Positions 41,908 through 54,140 of a stretch of 64,000 nucleotides of DNA are shown piece after piece (the first letter of the stretch is position 1; each line of letters begins with the position of its first letter). Below the pieces are notes generated by a model. That model ran no database searches. It was not told the origin of the DNA and saw only the letters and a list, made by a program, of their open reading frames with translations. The DNA is taken from the NCBI GenBank assembly GCA_934047225.1, contig OW203987.1, forward strand, positions 275,501-339,500. Direction: 5' to 3'. Origin of the DNA: Ypsolopha sequella (taxonomy: Eukaryota > Arthropoda > Insecta > Lepidoptera > Ypsolophidae). A program made the position numbers and the translations under genes.

Positions 41908-42976
41908 ATGATAACAGACTAACGGGGGGGCGCCCACGCTCTCATTGTATGATAACGGACTAGCGGGGCGCCCACGCTTTCATTGTATGATAACGGACTA
42001 GCGGGGCGCCCACGCTTTCATTGTATGATAACGGACTAGCGGGGCGCCCACGCTTTCATTGTATGATAACGGACTAGCGGGGCGCCCACGCTTTCATTGT
42101 ATGATAACGGACTAGCGGGGCGCCCACGCTTTCATTGTATGATAACGGACTAGTGGGGCGCCCACGCTTTCATTGTATGATAACGGACTAGCGGGGCGCC
42201 CACGCTTTCATTGTATGATAACGGACTAGTGGGGCGCCCACGCTTTCATTGTATGATAACGGACTAGCGGGGCGCCCACGCTTTCATTGTATGATAACGG
42301 ACTAGCGGGGCGCCCACGCTTTCATTGTATGATAATGGACTAGCGGGGCGCCCACGCTTTCATTGTATGATAACGGACTAGCGGGGCGCCCACGCTTTCA
42401 TTGTATGATAACGGACTAGTGGGGCGCCCACGCTTTCATTGTATGATAACGGACTAGCGGGGCGCCCACGCTTTCATTGTATGATAACGGACTAGCGGGG
42501 CGCCCACGCTTTCATTGTATGATAACGGACTAGCGGGGCGCCCACGCTTTCATTGTATGATAACGGACTAGCGGGGCGCCCACGCTCTCATTGTATGATA
42601 ACGGACTAGCGGGGCGCCCACGCTTTCATTGTATGATAACGGACTAGCGGGGCGCCCACGCTTTCATTGTATGATAACGGACTAGCGGGGCGCCCACGCT
42701 TTCATTGTATGATAACGGACTAGCGGGGCGCCCACGCTTTCATTGTATGATAACGGACTAGCGGGGCGCCCACGCTTTCATTGTATGATAACGGACTAGT
42801 GGGGCGCCCACGCTTTCATTGTATGATAACGGACTAGCGGGGCGCCCACGCTTTCATTGTATGATAACGGACTAGTGGGGCGCCCACGCTTTCATTGTAT
42901 GATAACGTACTAGTGGGGCGCCCTCGCTTTCATTGTATCATAACGGACTAGTGGGGCGCCCACGCTTTTTATGTAT
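41908..42976 (+). repeat. 38-bp minisatellite, about 28 units
   Basis: TTGTATGATAACGGACTAGC followed by GGGGCGCCCACGCTTTCA, with rare C/T changes (TAGTGGGG) and a worn right end. No conserved ORF. Confidence 0.95.
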
Positions 42977-44433
42977 GATATACTCGATACGTAACACTCG
43001 ATACGTCGTGCGGATTTGCTTTCCGCACGTGGGATAGGCCTGCACATGTTATAATTTACAACAACCAATGAGTTTATTATATAAAATACAGCAACCTATA
43101 AGGTTATTATATAAAATCATTAACTGCAACACATTTAGGAAAAGCTGCATGGTGATTGTGGATGCCACGCACGCGGGTCAACACAGCTGGAGCAAATCCG
43201 CATGACACTAAAAACACCCCAAGTTGAACAGACGTACACCAGAACATAACTAAAACTTAACCGCATTATGTTATTTAGAGTTAAAACTACAACAACGAGC
43301 AGTATCCTAGACACAAGTAGCGAGAAACATTACAACCACAGACCACTTAGCCATTATACGTCGTAAGGAGGACAAACCTTTTTTGCCAACACATCAGTGC
43401 AAATTCACTGATATATAAATGTCATTCCAAACTATCCCATCTATATGTCCTTACTTAGTACCCTCCCCGCATTACCCCGCAACACCCCGGCAGTGGCGGA
43501 AACAATTCTCACTTGTCCGTGGGTGATAAGATGTCTAATGGGTAGTTCGTGGGTGCAAATAAACTGAAAAGATTTTAAAATATTTCCTAACGATAAATCC
43601 TAAGAAGGTTAATTAAGTAAATCCGAACAAACAAACTATTAGAAACTAAAACAAGTACCTATTGAAGAATATTACATTTCATCCTAAAAGTATCAAACTG
43701 GCGGCTAACGCAAGTTGTGAACAATGCTCATCTTGGTTTAGACCCTGACCTCTAGCTCCCGGCTCTCAGTTCCCGGCTCTCAGTTCCCGGCTCTCAGTTC
43801 CCGGCTCCCAGTTCCCGGCTCCCAGTTCCCGGCTCTTTGCTGAAATTGTCTGCTGGATACTTGGCGTGTCTTTTCTAACTTAAAACCTAAGTTTTAATCA
43901 AGTTAGGCTTAAGATTTGGGGAAATTTCGTAATAAGGGCAAATATAAAATTTAGATATTGAGATTCTACTGAATCCCGACAAATATTTTAATATATCCAT
44001 TCTCACCAGGAAGGAGGTACTCGCGCATTGTTCTACTATCATAACTTAACGTGGAAACATCGTTGTAGCACGTTGGTGCCGAATTGTGCTGGCAATTGTC
44101 TCAAAACAATAAACTTAGGATCAGGTGTCTAATTATGCTGGTGGAATAAAAAACTAATTATTTGCTTGATAGGGGTTACCTCCCCCGTGCCTCCTCTTAA
44201 CCATTCCTCTTTCACCACGCCACCCCCTTTAATACCTTTAACCCCCTAATAATTCGAAAGAAGAAGTTGATTCGGTCATAGAAAACTCACTTTCAGCGAA
44301 AGTACAGAACGATCAAGTTTATCAGGGGTAATGGAAGTGGCCCCGCCAAGTCGAGCGCAAACAGCCGCCCGCCACCGAGAACCCTTTCCTGGAAGCAACT
44401 CGAGGCACTTTCTACCTATATATCGTTACGAGC
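42977..44433. other. No gene recognised
   Basis: Contains a 14-bp GC-rich repeat (AGTTCCCGGCTCTC, about six units, 43756-43838). The right part, 44200-44433, may be internal leader of the LTR element at 44434-44892 (minus-strand ATG near 44284, MTESTSSFELLGG then stop). Otherwise nothing seen. Confidence 0.45.
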
Positions 44434-44892
44434 TGGGGTTCGGGATAAATAAATTTATACCAAAATACTGGCACTTTATTTAGACAGTCACAAATTGCAG
44501 TAACAGCTTCACTTGAACGTCCTTCACTATACTCGTATCACATAATAAAGTGAACCTCGCGGTCACAAGTACGTCCATGCTCGCGGTATCATTATCAGCA
44601 CACAATAACTGCTCCACAGCGCACGCCGCTCTGTATTTATACGCCGAGCCCAGAGTTCCAGAAACTTCGATGCGAATTGAAAATATTCTAGCATGGCCTG
44701 GAAAACCCTGGAATATTCCAATACGACACTATCCTTCTAAAAAACTGTGGAATGTTCTCGCAAGTCCATCGAGTAAGTTGTGGAACTCTCTGAAACAGAT
44801 CGGCCAGTTCCCGCTACTAGCGCAGCGCAGCGTTTCTTGTCCTTGCGTCTTACGTGAAAGCTTCCGCAGGAAATAAGGCGTATGGAGTGACA
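44434..44892 (-). mobile_element. Probable LTR with heat-shock element
   Basis: 459 bp starting TG and ending CA. On the minus strand it has, in order, a heat-shock element, TATAAATA (about 44641-44634) and an AATAAAG (about 44479-44473), which is the U3-R-U5 order of an LTR. Neither TSD nor partner LTR is seen, so it could be a solo or end-truncated LTR, and edges are uncertain. The plus-strand ORF 44550-44876 across it is taken as chance. Confidence 0.5.
44656..44668. promoter_or_regulatory. Perfect three-box heat-shock element
   Basis: TTCCAGAAACTTC: three alternating TTC/GAA boxes at 5-bp phase, the HSF binding consensus. It lies about 20 bp upstream of the minus-strand TATA box. Further GAATATTCC-type boxes lie at 44708-44718. 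Confidence 0.6.
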
Positions 44893-45820
44893 GTTTCTTC
44901 AATTAAAACCAGTGAATTCCGACAAATCTTTCTATTTTCCACAAATATACAAGTTAACAACAAGAGAACAGGATAATGATAACCATGATAACACAGACAT
45001 CATGTTGCAATCATAGACTAATAAAAATAATGTTTTCTAATCGATTCTAGCAAGTTTGACGTTACAATTATCCGCGTTTGCCAGGATTGAATTTAATCGA
45101 TTCAAGTAGGTGGGGGAGGTCTATGTCCAGCAGTGGACGAATACGGGCTGATGGATGGATTCAAGTAGTACAAAATCATGCGTCTTTTTTAGATTGGCTA
45201 ACACTCGGCTAATCCTGACGTCAAACGTGACCTCGCATTTAGTGAAAGAAAAACATGATTAAAACATAAACATGAACAATAAACAAATTTGAATGTAACC
45301 TAAACACGTATTAAACAATTTCAAATTCATAATACACATCAGTTCTTAGCAGTAACATATTATTCAAAAAAATACATCGCTCGAACTAAATCATTTATAC
45401 ATTTGTTTAAACGACTCCATAATTATACTAATTACTTTTATACTACATCGTTAACACAATCGTGTAAACGACTTACTCCTAAATCTATGGATCAATCTTA
45501 AACTACATAGTTTTTTAGCCTCTCGGCCACCGCGACGCAGCGAACAACTTTATAAACTAAAGTCGCACAACTACTGAGTGAACGAATAGATTCAGATGTT
45601 AGTGTGTAAAGTATTATAGTAGGTTATAGTGCCTTGCCCGCACCCACCCACGTTTATTCAACTCTACCCCGTATTCGGCTTTGGCGTTATTTTATTAACA
45701 CCACTTATAGCCTATACAATATGTTGAACAGGGTCACTACAATGATAATAAAAAGAACTGCATCCAAATCTGTTCAGTGGTTTCGGCGATGTGCGTGAAC
45801 AAACAGAGAGACAGGTAATA
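44893..45820. other. Unassigned with an RTE C-terminal scrap
   Basis: At 45100-45165 (+) GGGGGAGGTCTATGTCCAGCAGTGGAC... is the end of an RTE-like LINE. The 3' part (45765-45815, TGTTCAGTGGTTTCGGCGATGTGCGTGAAC) is a common dispersed phrase into which the mariner inserted. No gene. Confidence 0.5.
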
Positions 45821-47109
45821 CACCGTGGCCCAAAATAACGTTGACAAAATTAAAAAGTTAAAATTTCAAAAATGTAATAATTTGCGTTCTCTTTTGTTTT
45901 TTGTTGATGTATACTCATTCATCGGCTTCATTTTGAACATAGTTCGTTTACTAAAAAGTGAAAAAAGTATATTTATATCGCTATGCAACGTGGAGCCATA
46001 ATTTCATCGCATGACCGTGGAAAAAGGCAGTGTGAGATAGTGAAGATTCTTGGTGTTAGTCGTCAGTTAGTTTCTGCAGCAATTAAACGCTATAACGAGC
46101 TTGGCAACATCGGAGACCGTCCTGGAAGAGGACGCAAGAGGACTGTTAGAAATTCTAGGAACCGACACATTATCAAACAAAGATTAGTGCGTAATCCATA
46201 GACCAATGTGAGGAAAATATCTCGAGACTTGGGTATTAGTCGCTCCACCATACACAGTATAGTGAAACATGATCTGCAATTGGTACCATACAAACTGAGA
46301 AAAGCGCAATTGCTTACGGAAAAAGACAAAAAAGTTCGACTTGAGAGATGTCGTTTGCTCAAACAACGCTCCGCAGCGTCAAATTGGGAAAATATCGTAT
46401 TCTCTGACGAAAAATCATTTACGATAGAACAAGCCCATAATCACCAAAATGACAGAATCTGGTCTTCCACTCGTCCTGGAGCTGCTGCATGTGTTCCACA
46501 TCGCCAAAACGTTGAAACAGTTATGTTTTGGGGTGCGATTTGCGCCACTGGCAAAACTCTCCTAATTTTTGTAGAATAGGGTATCAAAATCAACCAAGAA
46601 AACTACCGACGAGACATTCTTGAAAATGTGCTACTTCCTTGGAGCCAACAGCACTTTGGTAATCGTCCATGGATATTTCAGCAAGACTCCGCTCCAGCTC
46701 ACAGGGCCTTAAGTGTTCAACAGTGGTGCAAAGACAATTTTCCTGGTTTTATCAGCTCCAAAGAATGGCCCCCCTACTCGCCTGATCTAAATCCTACGGA
46801 TTACAGTTTATGGTCTATCTTAGAAGCTAGGTCTTGTGCTACACGTCATAGAAGTGTTGATGAGCTAAAAGCAACACTTACACGGGAGTGGGACAAAATA
46901 TCTGTAGAGGAAGTGCGGAAAATTGTAGAAAATTTTACCAAGCGTTTGTCTCTTTGTATCCGCGCTAAAGGAGGTTATTTTGAAGACAAATAGGAATTCT
47001 TGTATCAAATAAAGTGTATTTTTATAATTTATAACCTTATTTAATGCACGTATAAAGTTGTCAAAATTTTTTGTAAAAATTTTTTTCAACGTTATTTTGG
47101 GACACCCTG
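45821..47109 (+). mobile_element. Mariner-type (maT, DD37D) transposon
   Basis: 1289 bp bounded by TA on both sides (45819-45820 and 47110-47111). The ends are inverted: CACCGTGGCCCAAAATAACGTTGA on the left and CAGGGTGTCCCAAAATAACGTTGA at the right read inward. It carries one transposase frame with two stops. The size and TA target are those of Tc1/mariner elements. Confidence 0.9.
45983..46993 (+). pseudogene. maT transposase with two nonsense codons
   Basis: A single frame of 336 codons. The N-terminus has two helix-turn-helix parts (EIVKILGVSRQLVSAAIKRY; ISRDLGISRSTIHSIV) around a GRPRR-like hook (GRGRKR). The catalytic residues are FSDEKSF, IFQQDSAPAH and SPDLNPTDYSLW. Between the second and third Asp there are 37 residues, which is the DD37D signature of the maT family. 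TAG stops at 46199-46201 and 46577-46579 interrupt it without any frameshift. The latter follows FVE, where intact relatives read on. So the copy is recently dead and cannot encode an intact enzyme. Confidence 0.9.
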
Positions 47110-47129
47110 TAATTCTAAAAATCGCTGAT

Positions 47130-47340
47130 TTGTGTTTACGAGTATTAAGAGTAATCAAATTCATAAATACAATCACGTGTCTCACTTCCGCTCAGAGTTA
47201 AAATGGCTTCCTATTCGCCTTCGTCGGAATTTTCATATTCTCTCTCATCTTTACAATACTATTAACAACTCCCTTCCACCTCCGTATCTACGTGAGCGTT
47301 TTAAACAAAGATTTCAAAAGTTTAGATGGGCCCTGACACC
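47130..47340 (+). pseudogene. Jockey-group LINE fragment
   Basis: Plus frame with YNHVSHFRSELKWLPIRLRRN and YNTINNSLPPPYLRERF, the same region as the minus-strand LINE at 20291-19884. Cut at both ends; after 47340 the similarity stops. Region 47345-47580 shows nothing. Confidence 0.7.
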
Positions 47341-47584
47341 TTAAATCTATTGCATTGTTTTTGAATGCGTGCGTTAACGTAATGCCGACGCACGCACACA
47401 TTATGAATGCGCAATCTGTCTTCCTACGGTCAGCAAACTGATCAGACTACTAAAGTTGTTAAAATGATTAACTTTAAGTACACTTAAGGCGTCCAACTAT
47501 CATTGTGTTCAGATGAGCACTGATTCCAAACGTGTGAGCGTCACCCATTTAAAGGTGGAAACATTTTGTTGCTATCATAGTACG

Positions 47585-47860
47585 GTAAGGGCTTATCTTT
47601 ACTTTTGAAATCTTTGGTTTTAAATTATTATTTCTTCGAGATAAACCTTTACGTTCAAATACTTTTTCCTTATTAAAAACTCCCGAACACAACTCTGGAG
47701 CTTATTGTAACTCATTTAATGTTAGAGCTATTGAACTCTGTAATGCATTTATTATTTCATTACATATATTACATATATTTTTATAAGATTAAATTTGACG
47801 TGTAAAAAGTGTATTATGTATACCTATTTTGAAAAATAAACTATTTGAATTTGAATTTAT
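47585..47860 (+). mobile_element. LINE 3' end with TTTGAA tail
   Basis: A worn C-terminal coding part (GTAAGGGCTTATC...) leads into TTTGACGTGTAAAAAGTGTA and AATAAACTATTTGAATTTGAATTT. This is the same tail as at 11860-11932 and 18741-18811. Confidence 0.65.
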
Positions 47861-47939
47861 ATATTATTTTATTTGTATGTTAATATGGCTTTATTTGTAG
47901 TACACGTATGTATGATTATTTATTTCTATTATTATAGTG

Positions 47940-48060
47940 TCCTCTCCCACTAAGGTTTGTTGGAAAAAATCTCTTTTCAGAGATAAGCTCGCCTCTGTAC
48001 ATGTATTTTACTGTAAATAATTCTATGTGATGTATCTGTGTACAATAAACAATAAACAAT
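47940..48060 (+). mobile_element. LINE 3'-end fragment
   Basis: TTGGAAAAAATCTCTTTTCAGAGATAAGCTCGCCTCTGTACA...GTACAATAAACAATAAACAAT. Relatives at 1005-1138, 19565 and 23241. Confidence 0.55.
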
Positions 48061-48093
48061 CTTCTTTAGTCACTCCATTTCCATTTTTATCAC

Positions 48094-48692
48094 TTTTATT
48101 CAATGTACAGACGCACCGAGTTCTACTTTTATTCAATGTACAGACGCACCGGGTTCTACTTTTATTCAATGTACAGACGCACCGGGTTCTACTTTTATTC
48201 AATGTACAGACGCACCGGGTTCTACTTTTATTCAATATACAGACGCACCGGGTTCTACTTTTATTCAATGTACAGACGCACCGGGTTCTACTTTTATTCA
48301 ATATACAGACGCACCGGGTTCTACTTTTATTCAATGTACAGACGCACCGGGTTCTACTTTTATTCAATATACAGACGCACCGGGTTCTACTTTTATTCAA
48401 TGTACAGACGCACCGGGTTCTACTTTTATTCAATATACAGACGCACCGGGTTCTACTTTTATTCAATATACAGACGCACCGGGTTCTACTTTTATTCAAT
48501 GTACAGACGCACCGGGTTCTACTTTTATTCAATATACAGACGCACCGGGTTCTACTTTTATTCAATGTACAGACGCACCGGGTTCTACTTTTATTCAATA
48601 AACAGACGCACCGGGTTCTACTTTTATTCAATATACAGACGCACCGGGTTCTACTTTTATTCAATGTACAGACGCACCGGGTTCTACTTTTT
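48094..48692 (+). repeat. 33-bp minisatellite, 18 units
   Basis: TTCTACTTTTATTCAATGTA followed by CAGACGCACCGGG. Two variants (TGTACAG / TATACAG) alternate. The unit is a multiple of three so three long frames are open, all artefacts. The array ends in TTTTATTATGTACTAGCTTCTGCCCGCGGCTTCGCCCGCG, a frequent lepidopteran repeat phrase also hinted at near 28715. Confidence 0.95.
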
Positions 48693-48779
48693 TATTATGT
48701 ACTAGCTTCTGCCCGCGGCTTCGCCCGCGTGGCCTACAGGAAACAAATTACATTTTTTTCAGAAACAAACACTTGAAGT

Positions 48780-49985
48780 GCTCTCACTCCCTCTGGAAGT
48801 CAAGGTGTAGTGCTCGGCCGAAAAACGAGCATGTGAGGACTACGAACGTGCCCTGCTCGGCCTTCGTCCTCGCGGGCGCATTCTCCGTCCTCACATGCTC
48901 GTTTTTCGGCCTCGTGCCAAATACCGGGACTCACCGATCAAAGTTTTTCCAAAAAAGTGTCAAAATCCCTATCAGTTGTCAAAAAATGTCAAATTTGAAT
49001 TTGTCAGCGTAATTGGCGACCCTGAATGCCCCTTGATACCGAGTTTCAAGCAAATCGGAATAGATTTTTGGACCTGTCAAAAAACGGCCGTCAAAATTTT
49101 GACATTAAAAAAAGAGCTCTTTTGGCACCCCATGGTCCAACCCCTAGGGATGTACCACCTTCCGTTCCAAAGATATTTTGCTGGGATAAAGATAGACATA
49201 AATAGATAGATAAACAGATAGATAGATAGATTGTGGATATATAGATAGATACCTCAAAAGGAAAAAATGGAACCCTAAAAGGATCACTTGTGTGGCTGTC
49301 TGTCTGACCGTCTGTTACAGACGATTTGCTCTGGCACACATACTTTCAAGAATTTTTATGTCTACTATATTACATTTCAAAATCGATGCCATTTTCGTAA
49401 TTAACGTCCCAAAAAACCATAAAAACGACACCCATATTGATATTTACACATTTCAACCCCATCGCACCCCAACAGGGGATGATGTTATTTCACGTCCACT
49501 GCATTGGATTTAGAAATCATTGTTGTTTTCGTAATCAGCGACCCGATAAACGATACAAATGATACCCATGTTGATTTTCAGACTTTGTCACCCAATTTCC
49601 CCTCTTTAGGGGTTGAATTCTGGAAAAGCCTTTTTCACGTCCACCACGTTGGATTTTAAAATCGTTGTTGTTTTCGTAATCAGCGACCCGATAAACGATA
49701 CAAATGATACCCATGTTGATTTTCAGACTTTGTCACCCAATTTCCCCTCTTTAGGGGTTGAATTCTGGAAAAGCCTTTTTCACGTCCACCAAGTTGGATT
49801 TTAAAATCGTTGTTGTTTTCGTAATCAGCGACCCGATAAACCATACAAACGATACACATGTTGATTTTCAGAATTTGTCACCCCATTTCCCCCTTTTAGG
49901 GGTTGAAATCTGAAAAAAACTGAAACATGTGTTTACTCATTTATGGATAGGAGTACTCCTGTGAAGTCTCGAATATGGCCCATGG
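48780..49985 (+). repeat. Dispersed repeat family, copy 2 (contiguous)
   Basis: Combines in one piece the blocks seen separately at 38030-38520 and 40230-41110. At the left an inverted pair (CGGCCGAAAAACGAGCATGTGAGGA against TCCTCACATGCTCGTTTTTCGGCC, 48815-48912) makes a short foldback. Inside 49490-49860 a unit of about 140 bp occurs three times. No coding frame. The element type is not recognised. Confidence 0.6.
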
Positions 49986-51480
49986 ACTATAGTGTGGTGT
50001 ACCGAAGTGTGAGGTGGCCCAAGGACTCTAGTGTGGTGTACCGACGTGTGAGGTTGCCTATGGACTATAGTGTGGTGTACCGGTATGGTGTGACTATAAT
50101 ACGGTATGGTCTGCTGTTTGGAGACACCTATATTCATATTTTTGAGTACCTTGTTTTATACATATAATTTTTAGAAATAAGCTCGCCTATGTACTGTATA
50201 GCTGACCTTCGGTCTCGACCTTTATTCCAGCTTGTCCATGAAGGACTGCAAAACAGACCGCGCTGTGTACGCCACAGTGCTATACTGTGGCTGTGCTTTC
50301 GGCCATCATCAGCGCTGCCAGCATCGCAGTCATTATAGACTGCGCTGCGGCAAAAATGTACTATTATGAAAACTATAGCAACTAAATGATAACTATACAT
50401 GATAGCGAGCGACATTGTGTACACCCTTGATTTATAACAAACAAGTTCTATATAGTTGTGTATAAGGGGCAAGTATTTCGGCAATATTACAATCCTTTTT
50501 GTTTCTCTGAGGGTTCGCCCTCGCCGCCTCGCGTCGTCCTACCTCGACACAACAATATGTCTGTGTCACGAAACCTTCTGACGTCCTCGGTCAGAGGAAA
50601 ATTACATTTTGTTTTCATTTACTTTTACAAGATGTTTCTTGCGAAATAAAGTTCATATGCCTTTATACTATGTTATTTCAAGCTACTTATGCTACAAGTA
50701 GCTATACATATAACCTAACCAGGCCCCGTAGCATAATGTTTTGTCACGCGCGATGCGACTCAGTTGAATCACAAGTGCAAGGAGCGTGACTTGTGGCGTC
50801 GCGCGCGATGCGACTCAGTTGAATCACAAGTGCAAGGAGCGTGACTTGTGGCGTCGCGCGCGATTAAACACTATGCTACTAGTGCTAGCGGTACGCCAAA
50901 AAAAGCTGCAAATGGTGATAAAAGCATGAAAATTGGAACGATTGATCTTTAGGCCATACGAATCAACATGACCCGTAGCACGAAAAAAAAAACAAAAAAG
51001 GAGAGGAGTTATGACGTCATCTTTTTTTGTACGGGAAAAAAAATTGTTCTAAAACCTATCATGTGTGGTATTTAATGAAAGGGCTTACTAAGTCGATTCT
51101 AAAACTATATCACATCATTATATTTCAGTCACTTGTTTTAAATTAAAATGAAAATAATTTTCAAAACATACAAAGTTTGGGCTCCTCCATATATGATACG
51201 GTTGAATCATTATTTGTAAAATATACCTTAAATGATATTTATATAGCCTCACATCTAACTACAAGAAAGCGATTTCGAAAATATTTACATTCAGTATTTT
51301 TTATGATTATTTAATATTTAAAATGGCTATTATTTGTGAAGAATATGATAATGAAGATATACTTATTAAGAAAACTAGGCCTAAGAACTTACGAAACCTA
51401 ACTTACCTACCTTCTTATAAACTACCAAACTATAATAATATATATGGTATGAGAACATGGGAGTACATGCTTCCCTTAAC
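49986..51480. other. No gene recognised; one tandem duplication
   Basis: Short repeats of TATAGTGTGGTGTACCG occur at 49985-50085. At 50170-50200 lies a LINE-tail box. At 50747-50866 a 55-bp GC-rich unit (GCGCGCGATGCGACTCAGTT...) is present twice. The rest is AT-rich. Confidence 0.5.
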
Positions 51481-51960
51481 ACTGTAACGAAGCCCCGCTT
51501 CCCCGCAGCGGAGCCCCCACCGAGCCACACGCACGAGCGGTGGCGTGGGAGGTTGACGCCATATAAACCAAGAGACGGACAGGAGGCCGACAGTTTTCCA
51601 TGACACCACCGACAAGTGAGACACCCCATCGGAAGGAGGCTGTCCCGCGCAACCGGCGCGTAACCCGAGACCCGGACCCCTCGAACCTGGATTATTGGAT
51701 TGCAGTGAAACCGTTGGATTGTTGTGAATTTAGTGGAGTAGGGACTGCGCCCACAGGAGAGTGTTCTAGTTTTTACCAAAAAGCTGTTCGTAGGCGAGTT
51801 CATAAAGTGGTATCTCGATTGAGGCGATCGTGGGTTTTGCGCGCTGATCCTTAGGGACTCTCAGGGTTGCGCTGGAGCAACCTTCAGCGCATAACGTGGG
51901 TCCCCAGGGGAATGGCAGCACAGGCCCTCAGAGCCGCCGAATCGACGGAATGACGCGTCT
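51480..51960 (+). other. GC-rich block with TATA box and small ORF
   Basis: CATATAAACC at 51561-51570 is followed 30 bp on by GGAGGCCGACAGTTTTCC and ATGACACC at 51600. The 84-codon frame (51600-51854) is basic and Pro/Arg-rich and resembles no domain that I know. Base composition differs sharply from the flanks. It could be the start of a retroelement or a solo LTR; too weak for a gene call. Confidence 0.3.
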
Positions 51961-53240
51961 GCAAAGGGTATTTGAATCCGATTTACCGAAACGTTAATAA
52001 TTATTTAAAAAGCCAAGCTCCCTCTCTCTCCCGGTGATTTGTACTGACGTAGGTTGAAACCCATGTGAACATTAGTGCGTGACGATAGATAATTGATAAA
52101 GTGCGATACCCCCAGCTGAAGTATTATGTGAATAAATAACCGATGTGTAAATAGTAATTGTGTGTTTCCGTTCACCATACCCTCGTCCCAAGAGCAGTTG
52201 AGATCCATGCTGATGCAGCAGATCATCACAACACTAAAAGAAATACCTACCCATACATTAGACTAAAAAACTTAAATAATAATAAAAAGCGAAAAAGTGC
52301 CATAAAGCTTTATTTTCTTCAACATCAGCAGCCTGTGGCTGCGTGATGTTATATAGCATAATATAAGTTAGAATTAGTTTAGTTAGTTTAGCATAAAGTT
52401 TGCGATCTCGCCATACCGCGCATAAACCATGTGGTTTTAGTCAGATGGCTTTAAATTCTTAAAAATGTAAGTAAATTAATTAAATCAACTATGAAAAAAA
52501 CTAAAAAAAAAAAGAAGACATTATTTACTGAAGTAGATATGCAAGTTCTAAGTTTCGATTTTTTTCAGTTAAAATTGAATTAGATGCTATCCTGCTGACA
52601 ATGTAAGGCAGGTGTCGCCCAACGATCAAACTGAACGCAGCCTATTGATGTAACTGTCGTAACGGTATGTAAGTCTAGCGGTGAATCATGGTATAATAAA
52701 ACATGGTCTGTTCCTTTGGTTTCCATTCCAAAACATAAGCTTACTACAATTTGAACACTGCCAACAGGATAGCATATAAATTTTTGTATGAGTGCGAATG
52801 AATAAGTACGAGAGCTTGTACGGCGACACTGATATAATTAAATATTTGAAACGCACCGCCCAAGGTGACGTCATCTTACGTGCTTGCCATTTTATGTAAT
52901 TATTTCATGATAAGGAAAATAGTTTTAAGTTATTTCGTTTACAAAATAATTATATTATTTATAACATTGATAAGTATTTTTTGTTGTTGAAATTAAACAT
53001 AAACAAATGTAATTTTAATTTTTTGCTTATCTTTGTAATCTGATTTGCAGAAGTTGTGTGAAACGTTTGGGTAAAAATAAGCGCATAATGCAGGCAATAT
53101 GGCGTTTTTTCCATTTGTTGTCATCCTTGTTGCACGAGAGTGAATTTAACAGTTTGTTTCATTCTGCACAGAGGTTCCCAAAGGTTGAAGCGAGTTCGAG
53201 TTGCATACGAGCTAAATAATTAATGATAATCCTAAGAAGC
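51961..53240. other. AT-rich, no gene recognised
   Basis: Only short ORFs on both strands. The part from 53040 could be the 5' UTR of the THAP exon. Confidence 0.4.
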
Positions 53241-53244
53241 AAGA

Positions 53245-53383
53245 ATGGGCGTTTGTTCGATCCGTAATTGTAAAAATCGCGCTGCAAAAGGCGGAACAAT
53301 CAGACTTTTTTCTTTTCCAAAAAATAAATTGATGGCTCGAGAGTGGCTTCGCTATTGTGGCCCAAAAGCCAGCATCAGAAATT
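53245..53383 (+). CDS. THAP zinc-finger protein, first coding exon (partial gene)
   Basis: Starts MGVCSIRNCKNRA, then IRLFSFPKN and REWLRYC, to SIRN: the C-x4-C pair, the FxFP box and the invariant Trp of a THAP (C2CH) DNA-binding domain. The frame reaches a strong donor, GTAAGTCC, after 46 codons and one base, where the second half of the domain (the C and H ligands) should follow in a later exon. That exon was not found before the DIRS element. THAP domains occur in host transcription factors and in P-element-type transposases; this piece cannot separate them. Confidence 0.65.
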
Positions 53384-54140
53384 GTAAGTCCTACTTACCT
53401 CATTTATCTAATATATTTGTATAGTTACTTACACAGTTTTCTGAAAAACGTCTCCAAGGATTTCTATAATTTTAAAATGTGTATTTTTTGGGTATTCATT
53501 TTCCAAATGTGTATGTGTGATTTGATAAAATCGATAAAGTGCGAGTCTCACATGCTACCTTGTAATTTATTTCTAAGGACATAAAAATGTCCATAATTCC
53601 CGACTTTTAAGGCGATTACCGTCGCCAAATTAGCAGCTCGATGTTTATCTGTATGAATATCGACAGAAACGATATTGAAATAATAAGTGCACAATGCGTG
53701 GTGGCTGTTACGACGCTCGCTGCGTCCTTGAAAGGGCAAAATAGGAGAAAATAATACTTTTCACATGGGCGTCATTGTTCGATTGAATAATTCTATGTTA
53801 TATTTATAGCTATCAAGTTTATCTATTTATCAAAGCATAAATGAATTAAATCACCTAAGCCGCTTAGGAGCAGTAGGAAATTCAAGCCAAAAAACACCAT
53901 TCAGTTGAAACAATTTTTCATATAGAAGTTTTGGTGGTACGAAAAAGAAAAATTGTTGCATATGTTGTCCTAGAGTTGATAATCCATAATACATTTTTTC
54001 AATATTTTTGGTTTGGCTATAAAAGAGGAGTAGGCTTTAGAAAGTACCCATTTGGCGATATTAAGGGCCTTAAAGTTTGAAAAACGTCCATAGCGTGATG
54101 ATGTATGCTTGGGCTGATCCAAATCAGCAAGGAACATAAA
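53384..54140. other. Downstream of the THAP exon, nothing recognised
   Basis: AT-rich. A search by eye for the remaining THAP ligands (C-x-x-H-F) found none. Confidence 0.4.

Noticed and set aside
44550..44876. 108-codon plus-strand frame
   Set aside because: Lies across a probable LTR promoter in antisense; no recognisable domain.
48023..48776. Three overlapping 200-250-codon frames
   Set aside because: 33-bp minisatellite read in several frames and on both strands.
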